Source: Blastobasis lacticolella | Lineage: Eukaryota > Arthropoda > Insecta > Lepidoptera > Blastobasidae | DNA: 64,000 bases | Direction: 5' to 3' | Assembly: GCA_905147135.1 (NCBI GenBank) | Contig: LR990065.1 | Span: forward strand, 682,001 to 746,000 | Shown: positions 52,690 through 63,424 of the stretch, piece after piece | Layout: every line of letters starts with the position of its first letter | Position numbering within the stretch: position 1 is the first letter of the stretch | Notes under the pieces: model-generated | What the model was told of the DNA's origin: nothing | What the model saw: only the letters and a program-made list of their open reading frames with translations | Database searches by the model: none | Program-made: the position numbers and the translations under genes

Positions 52690-52880
52690 ATTTTAATTAG
52701 CAGCTTGGCAGGTGGGTTGGAGATCGCAGTGACATGAATATATCAATGAAAGACACTGCTGCCCATTTTCCAGCCTACGGTGACATTATTCGTACATTAC
52801 TCGAAAACATAAGTCGCCATGAACGATACCCACTAGTGTAAGCGGTTGATGCTATTCTAGTCTGCCGGACACCACACGAC
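52690..52880 (-). mobile_element. SINE-like repeat family P, copy 3
   Basis: GCTTGGCAGGTGGGTTGGAG, ATCGCAGTGACATGAATAT and TAGTCTGCCGGACACCACAC match the copy at 40.43-40.70 kb. Confidence 0.75.
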
Positions 52881-53533
52881 CAAACTAATAATTTGAATAT
52901 TTTGAATGAAATAATTTCAATATTTATTTCATTTAGCATTTCTTGTATAATATAGCCTGCGTTATAACCAGAATCGAAGTAGTTCAAGTAAAGCAAGAAT
53001 GGCCAGATATTATGGGCGAAATTATTGCTGTATATCAGATTGTCTAATCTATTCTTGGCAGTCTAGCATTTAAAATCGACCACATTTGAAAAAATTACAA
53101 AAGAAAAAATAAGTCTTACTCATCTCAACTTTTAGGGCACACTACATAAAGGGTATATTTTACTAAATGTCTCATATTAAAAACCTTTACAACCATCTTT
53201 TCCAAACGCATTTCTGATGGACTCTGTCATTTAAGGCGTAAACAAGTGCGTCCGTATTGAGAATTTGTATTGTTCACTTTCTTAAATTTTTCTTTGTAAA
53301 CTCACATAACTTGTCAACTTTGGTTGTTGTTTTTTTTTGCCCTCTGTACGGTTAGATGATGTCCAGTTGTGATAACAAATAATTGTAAATGCATGCTGTT
53401 GTTAAATATCATTCGTTTTTTCACTTAAAACTGGATTATTACTGTTACTTTACATAATATAAGATTATCATGTAGTGTATAAACTATTGGTGAACCTAAT
53501 AAATAAAAAAAAATATTGTACTGTCTTACTTAC

Positions 53534-53615
53534 GTCCTTTGCTTTTAAATCATCCAACACAGTTTTCAGTCTCTGTCCAAACTGCGTTTCGATCCAATCG
53601 GAATCATTTAGCATT
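53534..53615 (-). CDS. Host gene IV, penultimate exon (82 nt)
   Basis: Minus-strand acceptor ATATTATGCCAACAG, donor GTAAGTAAG. It enters with one base of a split codon and leaves in phase 0. It encodes MLNDSDWIETQFGQRLKTVL and DDLKAKD, which looks like an amphipathic helix. The strong splice sites and the phase match to the 52066-52266 exon support it. Upstream exons were not found within the window. Confidence 0.55.
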
Positions 53616-53619
53616 CTGT

Positions 53620-54425
53620 TGGCATAATATTTTATTAATAAATTAAATTTAAAAAAGTATTAAATGCAAAATTATTTATTTTAATCTTTAAGCGTCATAA
53701 TGTCGATAAATCTCCACCATATTACTATATTTTCAACGATGACTCCAAGGAAGGTTGCATAATTTGATGATTTTTTGAAAAAATTTACAGAAAAAAAATT
53801 CATTAGGTCAAATAACTGCGATGTGTACTTAGCGCAATTGGGGACATCGACAGCGACGTCAAAACCCGTATATCCGCGGCTTGTATCATGTGTGACCCCA
53901 AAATGCCGCTAAAGGTGAAGGGACATCATATGTAACGTAACTGACTGCTAGCAGTGGGTCAGGTTCAGTTGTTAAATAAGGAATGCTCTGTTAGAGGTCA
54001 AGCAAGTAGCAAGCTTATTTTTATGAGAGATTAATTGGAGGTCGGTAGCCGACCCCTTGAACAAAGAAAACAAAAGAATCAGGGTCGTGGGTATGGTATT
54101 CAGTCCATTTGTAAACTATCTACAACAAAGAATTTTATCAAAAATAATCTACTAAAGCACAACAGTTTTAAAAAAAGAGTTTATCTACATAACCTTCTGT
54201 CCGGGCGGGAACACTTATTTTATTTCTGTAATGTCGACGCAGACCGAGAGTACCGGTTTGCGAACTGGTTAAGCGACTACGTCAGCTTGGGATTTTTATA
54301 GGAGTAGGTTCATGCGACTAGGTGCATATTTTTAGAACTGGGTCTTCGGAGATAGAAATTGATGCATCGTACTATATACTTTAGATTTATACTGAACACA
54401 TAATAATTTTCACATTTTCTTTTCT
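53620..54425. other. Stretch without confident genes
   Basis: A plus-strand frame of 88 codons (54035-54301) has no recognised motif or splice context; it is kept as an unproven ORF. Confidence 0.3.
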
Positions 54426-54429
54426 CATA

Positions 54430-54660
54430 GTAACATCACGTTACAATCTATTCACCTCCATGGCCGAAGGCTGGGAAAGCTCTGACAAAATCTCTCCCTG
54501 AATTCTCCATTGCAGGCTCGGGTCGTCGTTTAAACACCTTCTAGAACCATTTGGCACAAAAGAAGATAATGTCTTGTTAGCCAGTAGTCATAGTCAACCA
54601 GCCAGTTCCCGAAATGGTCAATATTAATTTTCGGACGGTCTGGTGTTCGACGGCCAAGAA
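54430..54660 (-). repeat. Interspersed repeat family R, copy 2
   Basis: Its reverse complement (GGTTGACTATGACTACTGGC, TGTGCCAAATGGTTCTAGAA, CGACGACCCGAGCC) aligns with 13.29-13.48 kb. Confidence 0.6.
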
Positions 54661-54829
54661 TATAATTCATGCCGACCTGATGAGGAATTGGATCCAGCAG
54701 TTATCTAGAATAAGAGAGGCATCAAAAAGATTAAAATCTCCTTTGACTATTAAAAATTTCCCACTTGACATCAAATGACATGACAAGAATAAAATAAACA
54801 AAACAGTTAGGTTAGATCCTTTAAACCTC

Positions 54830-55590
54830 GATTTAACTTATTTTCGGTAAAGAATCTCCCAGAAAACTATCGCCATTCGACAGGAAAAATGAAGTACATG
54901 GCATTGGGGCCCGTCTGGATCCATAGGCATAAAAATACAAGAAGTTACGAAAGTAAGAATCCAGACACACACCCAAATGCCCCTGTTTTAATCCAGAAAC
55001 CATCATGACTTTTATCAATTGGATGTCTAGAAGACGAGAAATCATTTCCCGAAATCTATTTGACTCAAAACATTAGTAGAACGTAGTTACAACGTAGTCT
55101 GGTTTTACAAAATTAACTTATTTTCCAGGGAAGAATGGTGAGCGATCAGAGCCTGAAGGGCCAAATCCAAAGATGCTAATATAAAACCATTAAAAATGTA
55201 TAAAAAAATTAAAAATCGAAGCATCAACGTGACAAACCATCGCTTGAACAGAAGTCTTAATAGTCGTAAGTGATAACACAAGTCAGGGTTAAACCCTACA
55301 TACAACAAAATTATATTTGAATCTAAACATTAGTTAACGTAGTTACAACGTAGTCTGATTTACAGAATAGACTTAATTTTCCAGGGAGGAATGATAAGCA
55401 AACAGAGCCTGAAGGGCTTAAATCCAAAAATACCCATAATATTTAATATAAATGGAAAAACTGAAAATAAAAGTGTCAACGTGTTGAAAACAACGTTTAA
55501 ACAGGAGTCCTCATAACCGTAAGTATTACATAAGTCAAAGGAAGATCCTACATATACCACCATAAATCTTGCTTTCCTATACGGCAGCAA
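54830..55590. repeat. Tandem repeat with period about 256 bp
   Basis: AACGTAGTTACAACGTAGTC occurs at 55081 and again at 55337. The following AGAGCCTGAAGGG.., CAACGTG.. and CC.TACATA blocks keep the same spacing. A third, more diverged unit lies at about 54830-55080, ending in the shared CAAAACATTAGTAG. Frames inside it are shadows. Confidence 0.8.
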
Positions 55591-55609
55591 GACTTAGTCC
55601 ATACTAGAC

Positions 55610-55985
55610 TGATACAAGCTGGAGCTGCGTGTCACGGAAATGAAAATGCTACGGTGTTTGTGAAGTACGGTGTATGTGTTTAGGATCGCCTTCGAAACGC
55701 CCACATTCGGTAGCCTTGGCATACAAGACATCGCAGATAAACTGCAAGAGTGCAGCCTTCTATGGCATGACCGCGTCTTGCGCAGACCGGCAAATCACGT
55801 AGGGATCAAATGTCAGGCCATGCCATCCTCACCAGGCATGGAAAAGAAAGGGCTGCTCAAGAATCGATGCTGACGTCGTCAAGAATGATATGCGATCGAG
55901 CGAAGTGGGCCAAGACGAATAGAAAGGCGGTCCCCTACCCTCGGGTACCGCACGGGTGTACAACCGGGACATAAGGCCAAGATGA
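55610..55985 (+). pseudogene. LINE ORF2 C-terminal fragment (RTE/L2-like tail)
   Basis: Reading across frames gives RVTEMKMLRCL, then LGSLGIQDIADKLQECSLLW, HDRVLRRPANHVGIKC, DVVKNDMRSS. This resembles the conserved tail TEMRMLRWM ... IADKLRE.RLRWYGHVLRRP ... D(V)VK.DM of an insect endonuclease-RT protein. Several frameshifts and stops. Confidence 0.65.
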
Positions 55986-56609
55986 TGATGAGTAAAGGCA
56001 AAGTAAATAAATTAATAAGTTGACATGCATAAGCTGGGCAGACTGTCGACTGAAACTTGTTATGAAAGCGATACATAAATAAATAAAACACTCATTACTT
56101 TTCAAATTTCTTCGAGAAGGCTTACAACTTTATTATAACTTATTAACTATTTATTTGCAACAATGTAGTATAGGAACATTAGGAACAACGCACCTTCTTA
56201 TTTTATAATATTAAATATAAAATGGCACGAAAATTTCTCAAACATTTGTTTCTAATTATAAGTATGAAAAGAAAATAAATAAATTAAGTTATCTTAATTC
56301 TTACTTAAAACATGTAGGTACCACACTTTAAATATAGTTAAAACGATAAAAATACAAAAACATTGCTTGCTGTGCAAGCTGTCTGACGCCATACTTGTGC
56401 TGCAATGGATAATTTGAACTAAATTTAAATCACCTGCCTCGTTTTACGTCAGCTGTCTTCAAAGGGCTGGCTTACAATAAGTCAACTAGTTAATCGTTGA
56501 GCGTTGTTAGGTCTATCAACTATCGGCCTAGGCATTCAATTTAATGCCGTCGTTTAACTAACAGGCTAGACTACTTATTAAATGGCTGATTTACCAGATG
56601 GCTGCGACA

Positions 56610-56805
56610 GACACACCAGCTACCACTGCTCCATGGGGTGGGAATTTGGGGAACCGTGGCTTTGGCAGTGGAGTGGCATTTGCCTTTTGCTGCCAGAGCA
56701 ACGTGTTATAGAGGTAGGCAACGCATTAGTTATACTCTTGGTGTTGCTAATGTCTATAGGCAGTGGTGACCACTTTCCATCAGGTGGCCCGCTTGCCTGC
56801 TTAAA
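56610..56805 (-). repeat. Repeat family K, copy 5
   Basis: Reverse orientation: CTCCATGGGGTGGGAATTTG, GGCAGTGGTGACCACTTTCC, ATCAGGTGGCCCGCTTGCC. Confidence 0.85.
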
Positions 56806-56961
56806 TGTAAAAAACTTAAATGACGCTTTATTTTCAACATCGCCATCTCTATTCGGCTTGCGAAGAGAACAATGTGTGGTAAACCCTATCTATCGTGTAT
56901 GAAGAGCAAGTAAAGTGATGAAATCCATAACAACTATCGCAGTTATTATCACACATTTTAA

Positions 56962-57118
56962 AGTTATATTCCGGGTTTCCTACCGCGTAGGTACCTCTGT
57001 TGATAAGAAGCCCGATATTTCGACGCAGTGGAAAGCATCATGGTCATGCAACTGCGTCAAAATATCAGGCTTCTTATCAACAGAGGTACCTACGCGGTAG
57101 AAAACCCGGAACATACCT
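56962..57118. mobile_element. Fold-back MITE family F, copy 2, with TTAA flanks
   Basis: Arms of about 67 bases (56962-57028 and 57053-57118) are nearly perfect inverted repeats with ends AG(G/T)TAT(G/A)TTCCGGGTTT. The 24-base loop contains GCATCATGGTCATGC. TTAA lies at 56958-56961 and 57119-57122, as expected for a TTAA target duplication like that of piggyBac-type elements. No coding capacity. Confidence 0.85.
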
Positions 57119-57189
57119 TTAAAAACCATAACAATAGTATTATCAATACAATCAGCAAGCAGTGCAAGATGGCAAAATGACTCAACTCA

Positions 57190-57842
57190 CCAGCTACAAC
57201 ATCAGTATGGAGTGTCGGCGTACATGGTGTAGTCATTAGAGCTTTGGATTGGAAATCACCGCTTATGTCGGAAAAACCCATACGCAATATTTCTTATTCT
57301 GTGCGGTAGGATTAGGTGAAGTGATATTTGAAATATGCAATTCGTAGTTATCAGTATTGTTGTTTCTTCAGATATGTTATGTATTTCTTCCGATTTGTTA
57401 TGCATTTTTTCAAATTTGTTATGTAATTCCTCATCTAAGTGATGTATTTCTTCATCTTAGTGATGTATTTCTTCATGTAAGTCATGTATTTCTTCAGTTA
57501 CATAATTAGAAACGCTAGTATTATCTACAACTTCCTGAGCTTGTATTGTATACTCAGTTGGTGTTGTTTCAACGGTTTTTGGAAATGTTCCAAGGGTTTT
57601 TGGAGATGTACTTGCATCAGTGACAGAACTAATAACATCCATTTTAACTTAAATTGGAGTTTCTGATGGAGCAAAAGTCTCAGTGACTAAATCAAGATAA
57701 ACGGAATCATCCATGACATTTCCAAATGAAACAACTATACTTGGAGATTCACTAGCTCCCAGTATTTTTAAATCATCAGCGTTTCTCGTTTCAGGTTCGT
57801 TCTGCGGTCCTTGTTCTATAGAAAAATTTGACATTGTACCTG
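57190..57842 (-). pseudogene. 3' exon(s) of the Gly/Pro-rich locus, with in-frame stops and EEIHH repeats
   Basis: A minus-strand acceptor (TTTTTTCAG) at about 57843 leads, in phase 1, to GTMSNFSIEQGPQNEPETR, then DDSVYLDLVTETFAPSETPI and a TAA at about 57651. The same frame then continues coding-like: MDVISSVTDASTSPKTLGT, VTEEIHDLHEEIHH, a second TAA, and more EE(I/L)H(H/N) units of about 7-8 residues ending near 57330. A further piece (GFSDISGDFQSKALMTTPCT) ends at a GTGAGT donor near 57195. The first TAA could be the true stop. The continuing repeats argue for a decayed longer exon. Confidence 0.45.
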
Positions 57843-58149
57843 AAAAAAGTTTTTATTTCACAAAAAAATTTAATGCTCCAGGAAGACGTTGATATAATTG
57901 AAATTATTCCCCCCTGACATCCCTGTATAATGAATGAATTTATAAATAACATGAGAAAATGAATTTGATGTACTTATATTGAAATTGCAAATATGCGGTC
58001 CTAAGGTATTAAGGAGATCGATGGAGGAGTTTGGGGGAGGCCCAGCAGTACAACCCCTAATTAAATGAGACTTCGTCGTATTTCGTACGTAGTTTTTTAT
58101 AATTACCAATGAATAGCTTTTGCCCGGAATTGGTTTGTTTGTGTTATAC

Positions 58150-58400
58150 GTTAGGCAAACAGGCAAGCTGGACATCTAATGGAAAGTGGTCACCACTGCC
58201 TATAGACAACAGCAACATAAGGGGTATCACCAATGCGTTGCCCACCCCCATAACAACTTTCCCTATCTTGCAGCAAAAAGGCAAATGCCCCTCTACTGCA
58301 AAAGCCATCGTTCTCCATATCCCCACCATATGGAGCACTGAAATCCTACCGATATTCCTACCGGTGAATAATCGGTAGGAACACAATACTATTAAATAAT
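58150..58400 (+). repeat. Repeat family K, copy 6
   Basis: GGCAAACAGGCAAGCTGGAC, ATCTAATGGAAAGTGGTCAC and AACACAATACTATTAAATAA. It lies in the intron between the two parts of the Gly/Pro-rich locus. Confidence 0.85.
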
Positions 58401-58741
58401 GTAAGTATTAAATTAACATTCGGTTTTATTTTTTCGTAAATAAAGTACATCGAATTGAAAAGGCGGAAAGCTAATTCTGTGATATAGGATACAATACTGG
58501 GAAGTATAAACCCTACCACCCTTTTTGAGCCCGAGCTAACCTTACTTACTCGAGTCCCTCCTAGTTGAAAGCGGATGAGGTACTCCTTCTAACGGGGTGT
58601 ACGAGTCAGATGATAGTCGCTGCACGTAAACAGACAATGCACCATTTGTTTTAGAATTTATATAGAGATAGGCCGTCACCTTTAACCAGCAATCCAATTG
58701 TTGAACTCATGTCTAGTTTCCTGGATCAAAAAATATCTTAC

Positions 58742-59175
58742 CTTTTCGCCTTAACCCTAGTTTCGGTGCCTCCATCCATCCCGCTGGTCCGAACCCTCCG
58801 CTTTGTCGTGCCAGCCCATCTCCAGGTGGTCTTACCCATCCTCCCGGTGGTAACACACCTTTCCCTGGAAATCCTAATCTTCTCGGTATTTCTGTAACTC
58901 CTGTTAAATACCCCATCCCTCCTACTGGTGCATCTAATGACCCTCTAAATCCTGATGGCATGCCTCCTCCTGGTGGTAGCATACCAACTCCAACTCCCAT
59001 GCCTACCCCTGGTCCTAGCAAATTTCCTGGCATCAAATGTGTTAATTGCCCCCCTTCCATCCCCTCGTTAGGTCTGAAATTCGGATATCCAACCCCATTT
59101 CCTCCCATGTTAACCCCAGATCCTGCCATTACGCCGCCAGGTTCAAATCTACCATCCCATTACGTAATGTTTTAA
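58742..59175 (-). pseudogene. Gly/Pro/Met-rich coding exon of unrecognised gene
   Basis: Minus-strand frame from about 59165: WDGRFEPGGVMAGSGVNMGG, NFRPNEGMEGGQLTHLMPGN, LLGPGVGMGVGVGMLPPGGG, and on to PAGWMEAPKLGLRRK, ending at donor GTAAGATATT (58741) in phase 1. The phase matches the exon starting near 57842. The composition (repeated GMG, PPGGG, GVG) suggests a structural or disordered protein. Immediately upstream the frame is closed by stops inside a fold-back insertion. No homolog is recognised. Confidence 0.5.
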
Positions 59176-59340
59176 ACTATCGCGGTTATTATTACTAACT
59201 TACTTTATCGCTATCTAATATCGTCCGGCGCTCGCAGCTCTCCAGTCGTCCCGTGACCATGATGCATGCAAGTGTGTCGAAATATCGGGCTACTCGTCAA
59301 CAAAGGTACGCGGTAGGAAACCCGGAACATACCCTTAAAA
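59176..59340. mobile_element. Fold-back family F, copy 3, inserted in a coding exon
   Basis: On the minus strand it starts GGGTATGTTCCGGGTTTCCT, has the core GATATTTCGACACACTTGCA and TCATGGTCACGGG, and ends ACCGCGATAG, with TTTAA on both sides. The 3' half differs from copy 2, so only one arm is shared. It separates two Gly-rich coding parts. Confidence 0.7.
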
Positions 59341-59704
59341 TGTACCATTCCATTGTGGTCCCATACTAGGTTGAGCATTATACTCTGTTAAACCACCAGC
59401 AGACCAGGTGCCACCACCAGGCCTCATTCCTCTATTAGATCCAAAACTTCTTGCTGGTCCACCTGCAGGTATTTGCCATTGTTTTTCCGATTGTCTCGAT
59501 TTCCCATAATATTCATACAATTAATCAATAGCTTTGCCCTTCTGGGTTTCCTATCCGCATCTGATCCAAATTTTCCTTGTCTAAAATTTTCATCCGCAAT
59601 CCTACTATCGGAAAAGTCCTGTACATCTGCGTCCTCATCTACTGGTAGAGCTTTTAGTTCGGCTCTGGCCTCTTCAGACCGTACATCACCATTATTATTA
59701 GGAT
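59341..59704 (-). pseudogene. Upstream exon of the Gly/Pro-rich locus, frameshifted
   Basis: Minus-strand acceptor TTCTTGTTCTATTGGTAG, phase 1 in, then an acidic segment (EEARAELKALPVDEDADVQD, DSRIADENFRQGKFGSDAD). At about 59525 the coding sense moves to another frame: YEYYGKSRQSEKQWQIPAGG, SNRGMRPGGGTWSAGGLTEY, QPSMGPQWNGTF, and then stops at the fold-back insertion. The Gly-rich end is continuous in style with the exon at 58742-59175. The one-base shift could be a mutation or an assembly error. Confidence 0.5.
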
Positions 59705-60167
59705 CTACCAATAGAACAAGAAATTGGAAAATAATAGAAAAATTAAGTGCCGCTATGAGAAGTACCTAGGGCAAGTAGAATTTATGTGACCAACAACTAC
59801 TTTAATTAACGGGCGGACAACCAGCTACCTCGGGAAGCATAATATTAAGAAACGATATGCGAGAAAATGTGCAGCAGCTTTTCTCTTTGTTATATTTTAA
59901 ACTCTCCAACACGCCTGCCAAACGTGAAGATAACAATAACCTTAAAACTTTTAAACTTTATTTATTTCATAAACATGCTTAATTAGGTACAACAGTGGTT
60001 GGGATCTTCCTTTTAAGTATAAAATACCTGTAGCAGGAAGCCCCGCTCTTCCATAGAATGCAAGTTGATACATGTTTAAATTAATAACTTTTAGGTAAGT
60101 ATAAATAATTAAGGCATCAAAACAAAAAGTAACCTACATAAGTTTTTAACTATTGCCTAACTAGTGG

Positions 60168-60168
60168 A

Positions 60169-60214
<46 letters not shown>

Positions 60215-60252
60215 TTTGCGTGAGAGTGTGTGTGTGAGAGTGTGTGCGTATG
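60168..60252. repeat. (TG)n-rich microsatellite
   Basis: TG repeats with GAGAGTG and GTATG interruptions, about 30 bases beyond the stop of the minus-strand LINE. Confidence 0.95.
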
Positions 60253-60278
60253 TGTTCTGTGAGTAAATGTGTGGGGGA

Positions 60279-62474
60279 TTAGTTTATTACTTGCATTAAA
60301 GCCTCCACATCATTATATTTTAGAGTTAATAACCACTCAGTGATTACTTTTTTGACTTCATATAAATGTAATGGATATATATTTAAGATTTTATTTATTT
60401 TATTATATATTAAGACAGATTGATTATTATATTGCCTTCTCGCGAAAGTGGTTTTAACAGAATACGTGTCTACTATGTCCTTTCTACGTTTTTTAATAAT
60501 ATTAGGGTTATAGGGCAAGTTTTTATGTTTCTTTAAGCTGATATTAAGTACATAAAGATTTCTACCTGTTAATAATTGACTGTCTGAATACAACTGATCT
60601 GTGGAATGTCTATGTGATTTAAAGTAGGCATCTTTGTCCTCTTTCCAACACAAGAAATTTCATTTTTGAACTCCCTCCCCATATAGTGATACAATAGTTC
60701 AACACTGATTGTACCAACGCAATGTAGATTTGTTTCAGTACTGTAGCTGGTACTACACGCCTGAGGTTTTTGAATACCCATACGAGCTTTCTGATTCTGC
60801 ATGTCGTGGTTTCTATTTGCGTATGCCATGATAGTCTTTGGTCAATAACAACTCCGAGATATTTAGTATGTGTGACTTTTTGTATTATTGAGCAGTTACA
60901 GTTGTTTGCAAAATGGTTATGGCATTTATGTATTTTAACATTAAATCCGTTAGGTGGTTGAGTTCGTTTATTGATCGAAAAACAGATATAATTTGTTTTT
61001 GAAGTGTTTAGGGTAAGTAGGTTGCTATCTAACAATTTTGCTATCCTTGCCATTTCAGTTTCGGCTGTTCTTTGGATATCCTCCCACGTCTTACCAGTAA
61101 AAAAAATAGCCGTGTCGTCAGCATAAGAGATGATGTGGCCATTGTTGACTTTAATATTACATAAGTCGTTTATATATATTAGAAATCAGTTGAGGTATAG
61201 GTGTTTAAGAGATCCATATTACCACTTTTGGGTTGTTTTAAATATGTTATAGTCTTTATATTATTCCATAGAGATTTGGGGTTTTTGACAGAGTTGATTA
61301 TTACTTCTCTTTCATATTAACGTTTTAATTTTTTTATAAGATTATTACAATAGTTCCTGTATCTTGTATATGTAATTTTCAGTATTTTATCAAATGGATT
61401 TGGCCTTATTTGCTTCTGCATCTTATTTCTATTTCTTATGCAGCGTAAGATACCTGTTGTTATCCAAGGTTTAATGGTACGTTGTCTTTTAGGTAAGTAT
61501 ATGACGACAGTGTTTTCTTTAAGGGATGCTGTAATTTTTTTTATTATTTCGTGTGTTAATATTTCAGGATCGTTACAGATAAGCAAGTTAGGTAAGATTT
61601 TCTCTGATAATGTATGTACAGCTCCAAGATAATCCACATTAATTTTTATTTTCTTTGGTTTATTAATAATTTTAACTTGGCTTATGCATAGGAAAACCAT
61701 ATTATGATCCGTAATAGTAGTATTTAGAACCGCAATGCTGGCACAGACTATTTTTGTATTTATTTTTAAATTATAGTGATCCAAGCAGTTAGATCCTCTG
61801 GTTGGTAGTATGTGACCTGGCACTATTCCCTTCTCAGATAACATATTCAAGTACTCATGCCTGTTATGACTTTCATACGTATTTTCATTTCCACTCATCC
61901 TAGATGCAATATTTATGTTTATATCACCTGCTATAATAATGCTTTCGTATTTTTCTATGGTGTGAAGGTGGATATTGAGCGAGTCGATAAACTTACTTGC
62001 ATTAGTGTTAGACGGTGAGCGGTATATACCAAGCAAGGCCATATTATATATCTCTACTTGTAAGCAAGAGGCTTGTTGTAAGACTATTTCTTTAACCTTA
62101 GCATTATGATCATTTTTGATAAATATCGCTACACCATCACATTGATTTACATGTTTGGATGTACAGAAGGAGTTATAGTTTGCAAGTTGCGGTAATGGTT
62201 TACTGTCATTTAGCCTACATTCGGTTAAAACTATTATATCTATGTTAATTTTTAAATTGTTTAAGGTAATTTCTAAATCATCAATGTTTTTATAAATGCT
62301 TCTAATATTTTGTGTTACTATTGTTAGGTCATTTTTATTTATATGTATATACTTTTCTAAATCTTCAATATTACAGTTTATGTCTTTTGCGATGTCTGTC
62401 TTGTCTATATCATTTAATGTATTAAGATATTTATCCATTGGGCATTTTATATAATAGTATGAATATATTAACAA
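60279..62474 (-). pseudogene. Decayed LINE ORF2 (endonuclease and RT remnant)
   Basis: The endonuclease is open for 385 residues (61317-62474): TIVTQNIRSIYKN, IIVLTECRLND, IIIAGDINI, LDHYNL, ITDHNMV, then linker IKPWITTGILRCIRNRNKMQ. The RT fingers and most of the palm are deleted near 61200-61317. What remains is YINDLCNIKVNNGHIISYADD (from about 61175), then TNYICFSINKR, YLGVVIDQRLSWHTQIE, VLNYCITIWGG and a C-terminal part ending LMQVIN stop at 60279, with frame changes near 60640 and 61060. A jockey- or CR1-related family is likely. The 3' end is followed by (CA)n on the minus strand. Confidence 0.75.
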
Positions 62475-62599
62475 GATCTGTGTTTGAACTAAAACTTAAT
62501 GGCAAAGTATTGTTTGAGTGGAGATTTATTGTTTTGGCAAGTGTATTGTGTGTTAATTTCTCAGTAATATCAACCTTCGCGGTTATAAATAGAAGGTAA

Positions 62600-62742
62600 C
62601 GCCAAATTGGCCTCGACAAAGCTTGGAGTGCTTAACCGGTTCAGGCGATACTTTTGCCCCGGGGCCGCGTCTGTTGCGATATACAGTAGGGCTGCAGCCA
62701 CATAAGGAGCATTGCTCCTAATTTTGGGCTTATGAAACTGAC
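62600..62742 (+). pseudogene. LINE RT thumb fragment
   Basis: STKLGVLNRFRRYFCPG followed, in a shifted frame, by PHKEHCS and FWA. It resembles the widespread insect LINE block KLGVLNR.R.YF ... RPHMEYCSHLWAG. Confidence 0.55.
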
Positions 62743-62984
62743 GACTTGCTTAATCCGACTCCATGCAGATGTCATCAATGTCTGGGGCTTAACAAATTTT
62801 CGTTAAAATATATCGTTTTAAAGTTGCATGGAATTTCGAAACAACCACATTACGTAAACCCTTTTGGTGTGCACGAGAAGGTTCAAAATAATGTTTTTCG
62901 GTCATACTATTCGAATATGGTTGGTCTCTTAGCCACAGTGTTTCATTAATATTATAACATAGAATCCTTTTAGTAATATAGTGG

Positions 62985-63090
62985 AGATGGACCAGACACT
63001 GGTGATGTCTCTGGTGTTACTGATGTCCTTAGGCGGTAGTGACCGCTTTCCATCAGGTTTGCCTGTTTGCCTACGGTATGGCTTAATTTT
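62985..63090 (-). repeat. Repeat family K, copy 7 (short)
   Basis: Contains GGCGGTAGTGACCGCTTTCC, ATCAGG and TGCCTGTTTGCCTACGGTAT. Confidence 0.75.
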
Positions 63091-63307
63091 TTTTTATCTT
63101 TGATCAAGAAGCGACAAAGATTCCGTCTGGTGTAGACTATCTTTTACCAAGACTACATCAAAACCTTGAACTTTAAAACTCATTTCGCAATGTAATTTCT
63201 CAAATCTGCTCTAAATTCGGGGTTTGTATCGCCCAAAACGCCTTTGACATGGCTTAGGGCGACAATTATCAATCGACAGCTATCGGGAGCGCATGATCGT
63301 ATTCTCT

Positions 63308-63420
63308 AGGTTTTAGGACTTTCGTGGTTATTCCTAACACTTTCCTCACACAATATCGAGGTAAAAACAATACTAACCGAGGTAACAAACCCAATAAGAT
63401 GTGTGTGAGTAAAGTATCGT
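63308..63420. mobile_element. Fold-back family F, copy 5 (arms as copy 1)
   Basis: GGACTTTCGTGGTTATTC and ACACTTTCCTCACACA, then AACAAACCCAATAAGATGTG, parallel copy 1 at 14.6 kb; the core is rearranged. Confidence 0.55.
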
Positions 63421-63424
63421 ACAA

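Noticed and set aside
54035..54301. 88-codon plus-strand ORF as a gene
   Set aside because: No motif, splice context or compositional support.
57870..58175. 101-codon minus-strand frame
   Set aside because: Lies in the intron before an acceptor, has no partner splice site and overlaps repeat K.
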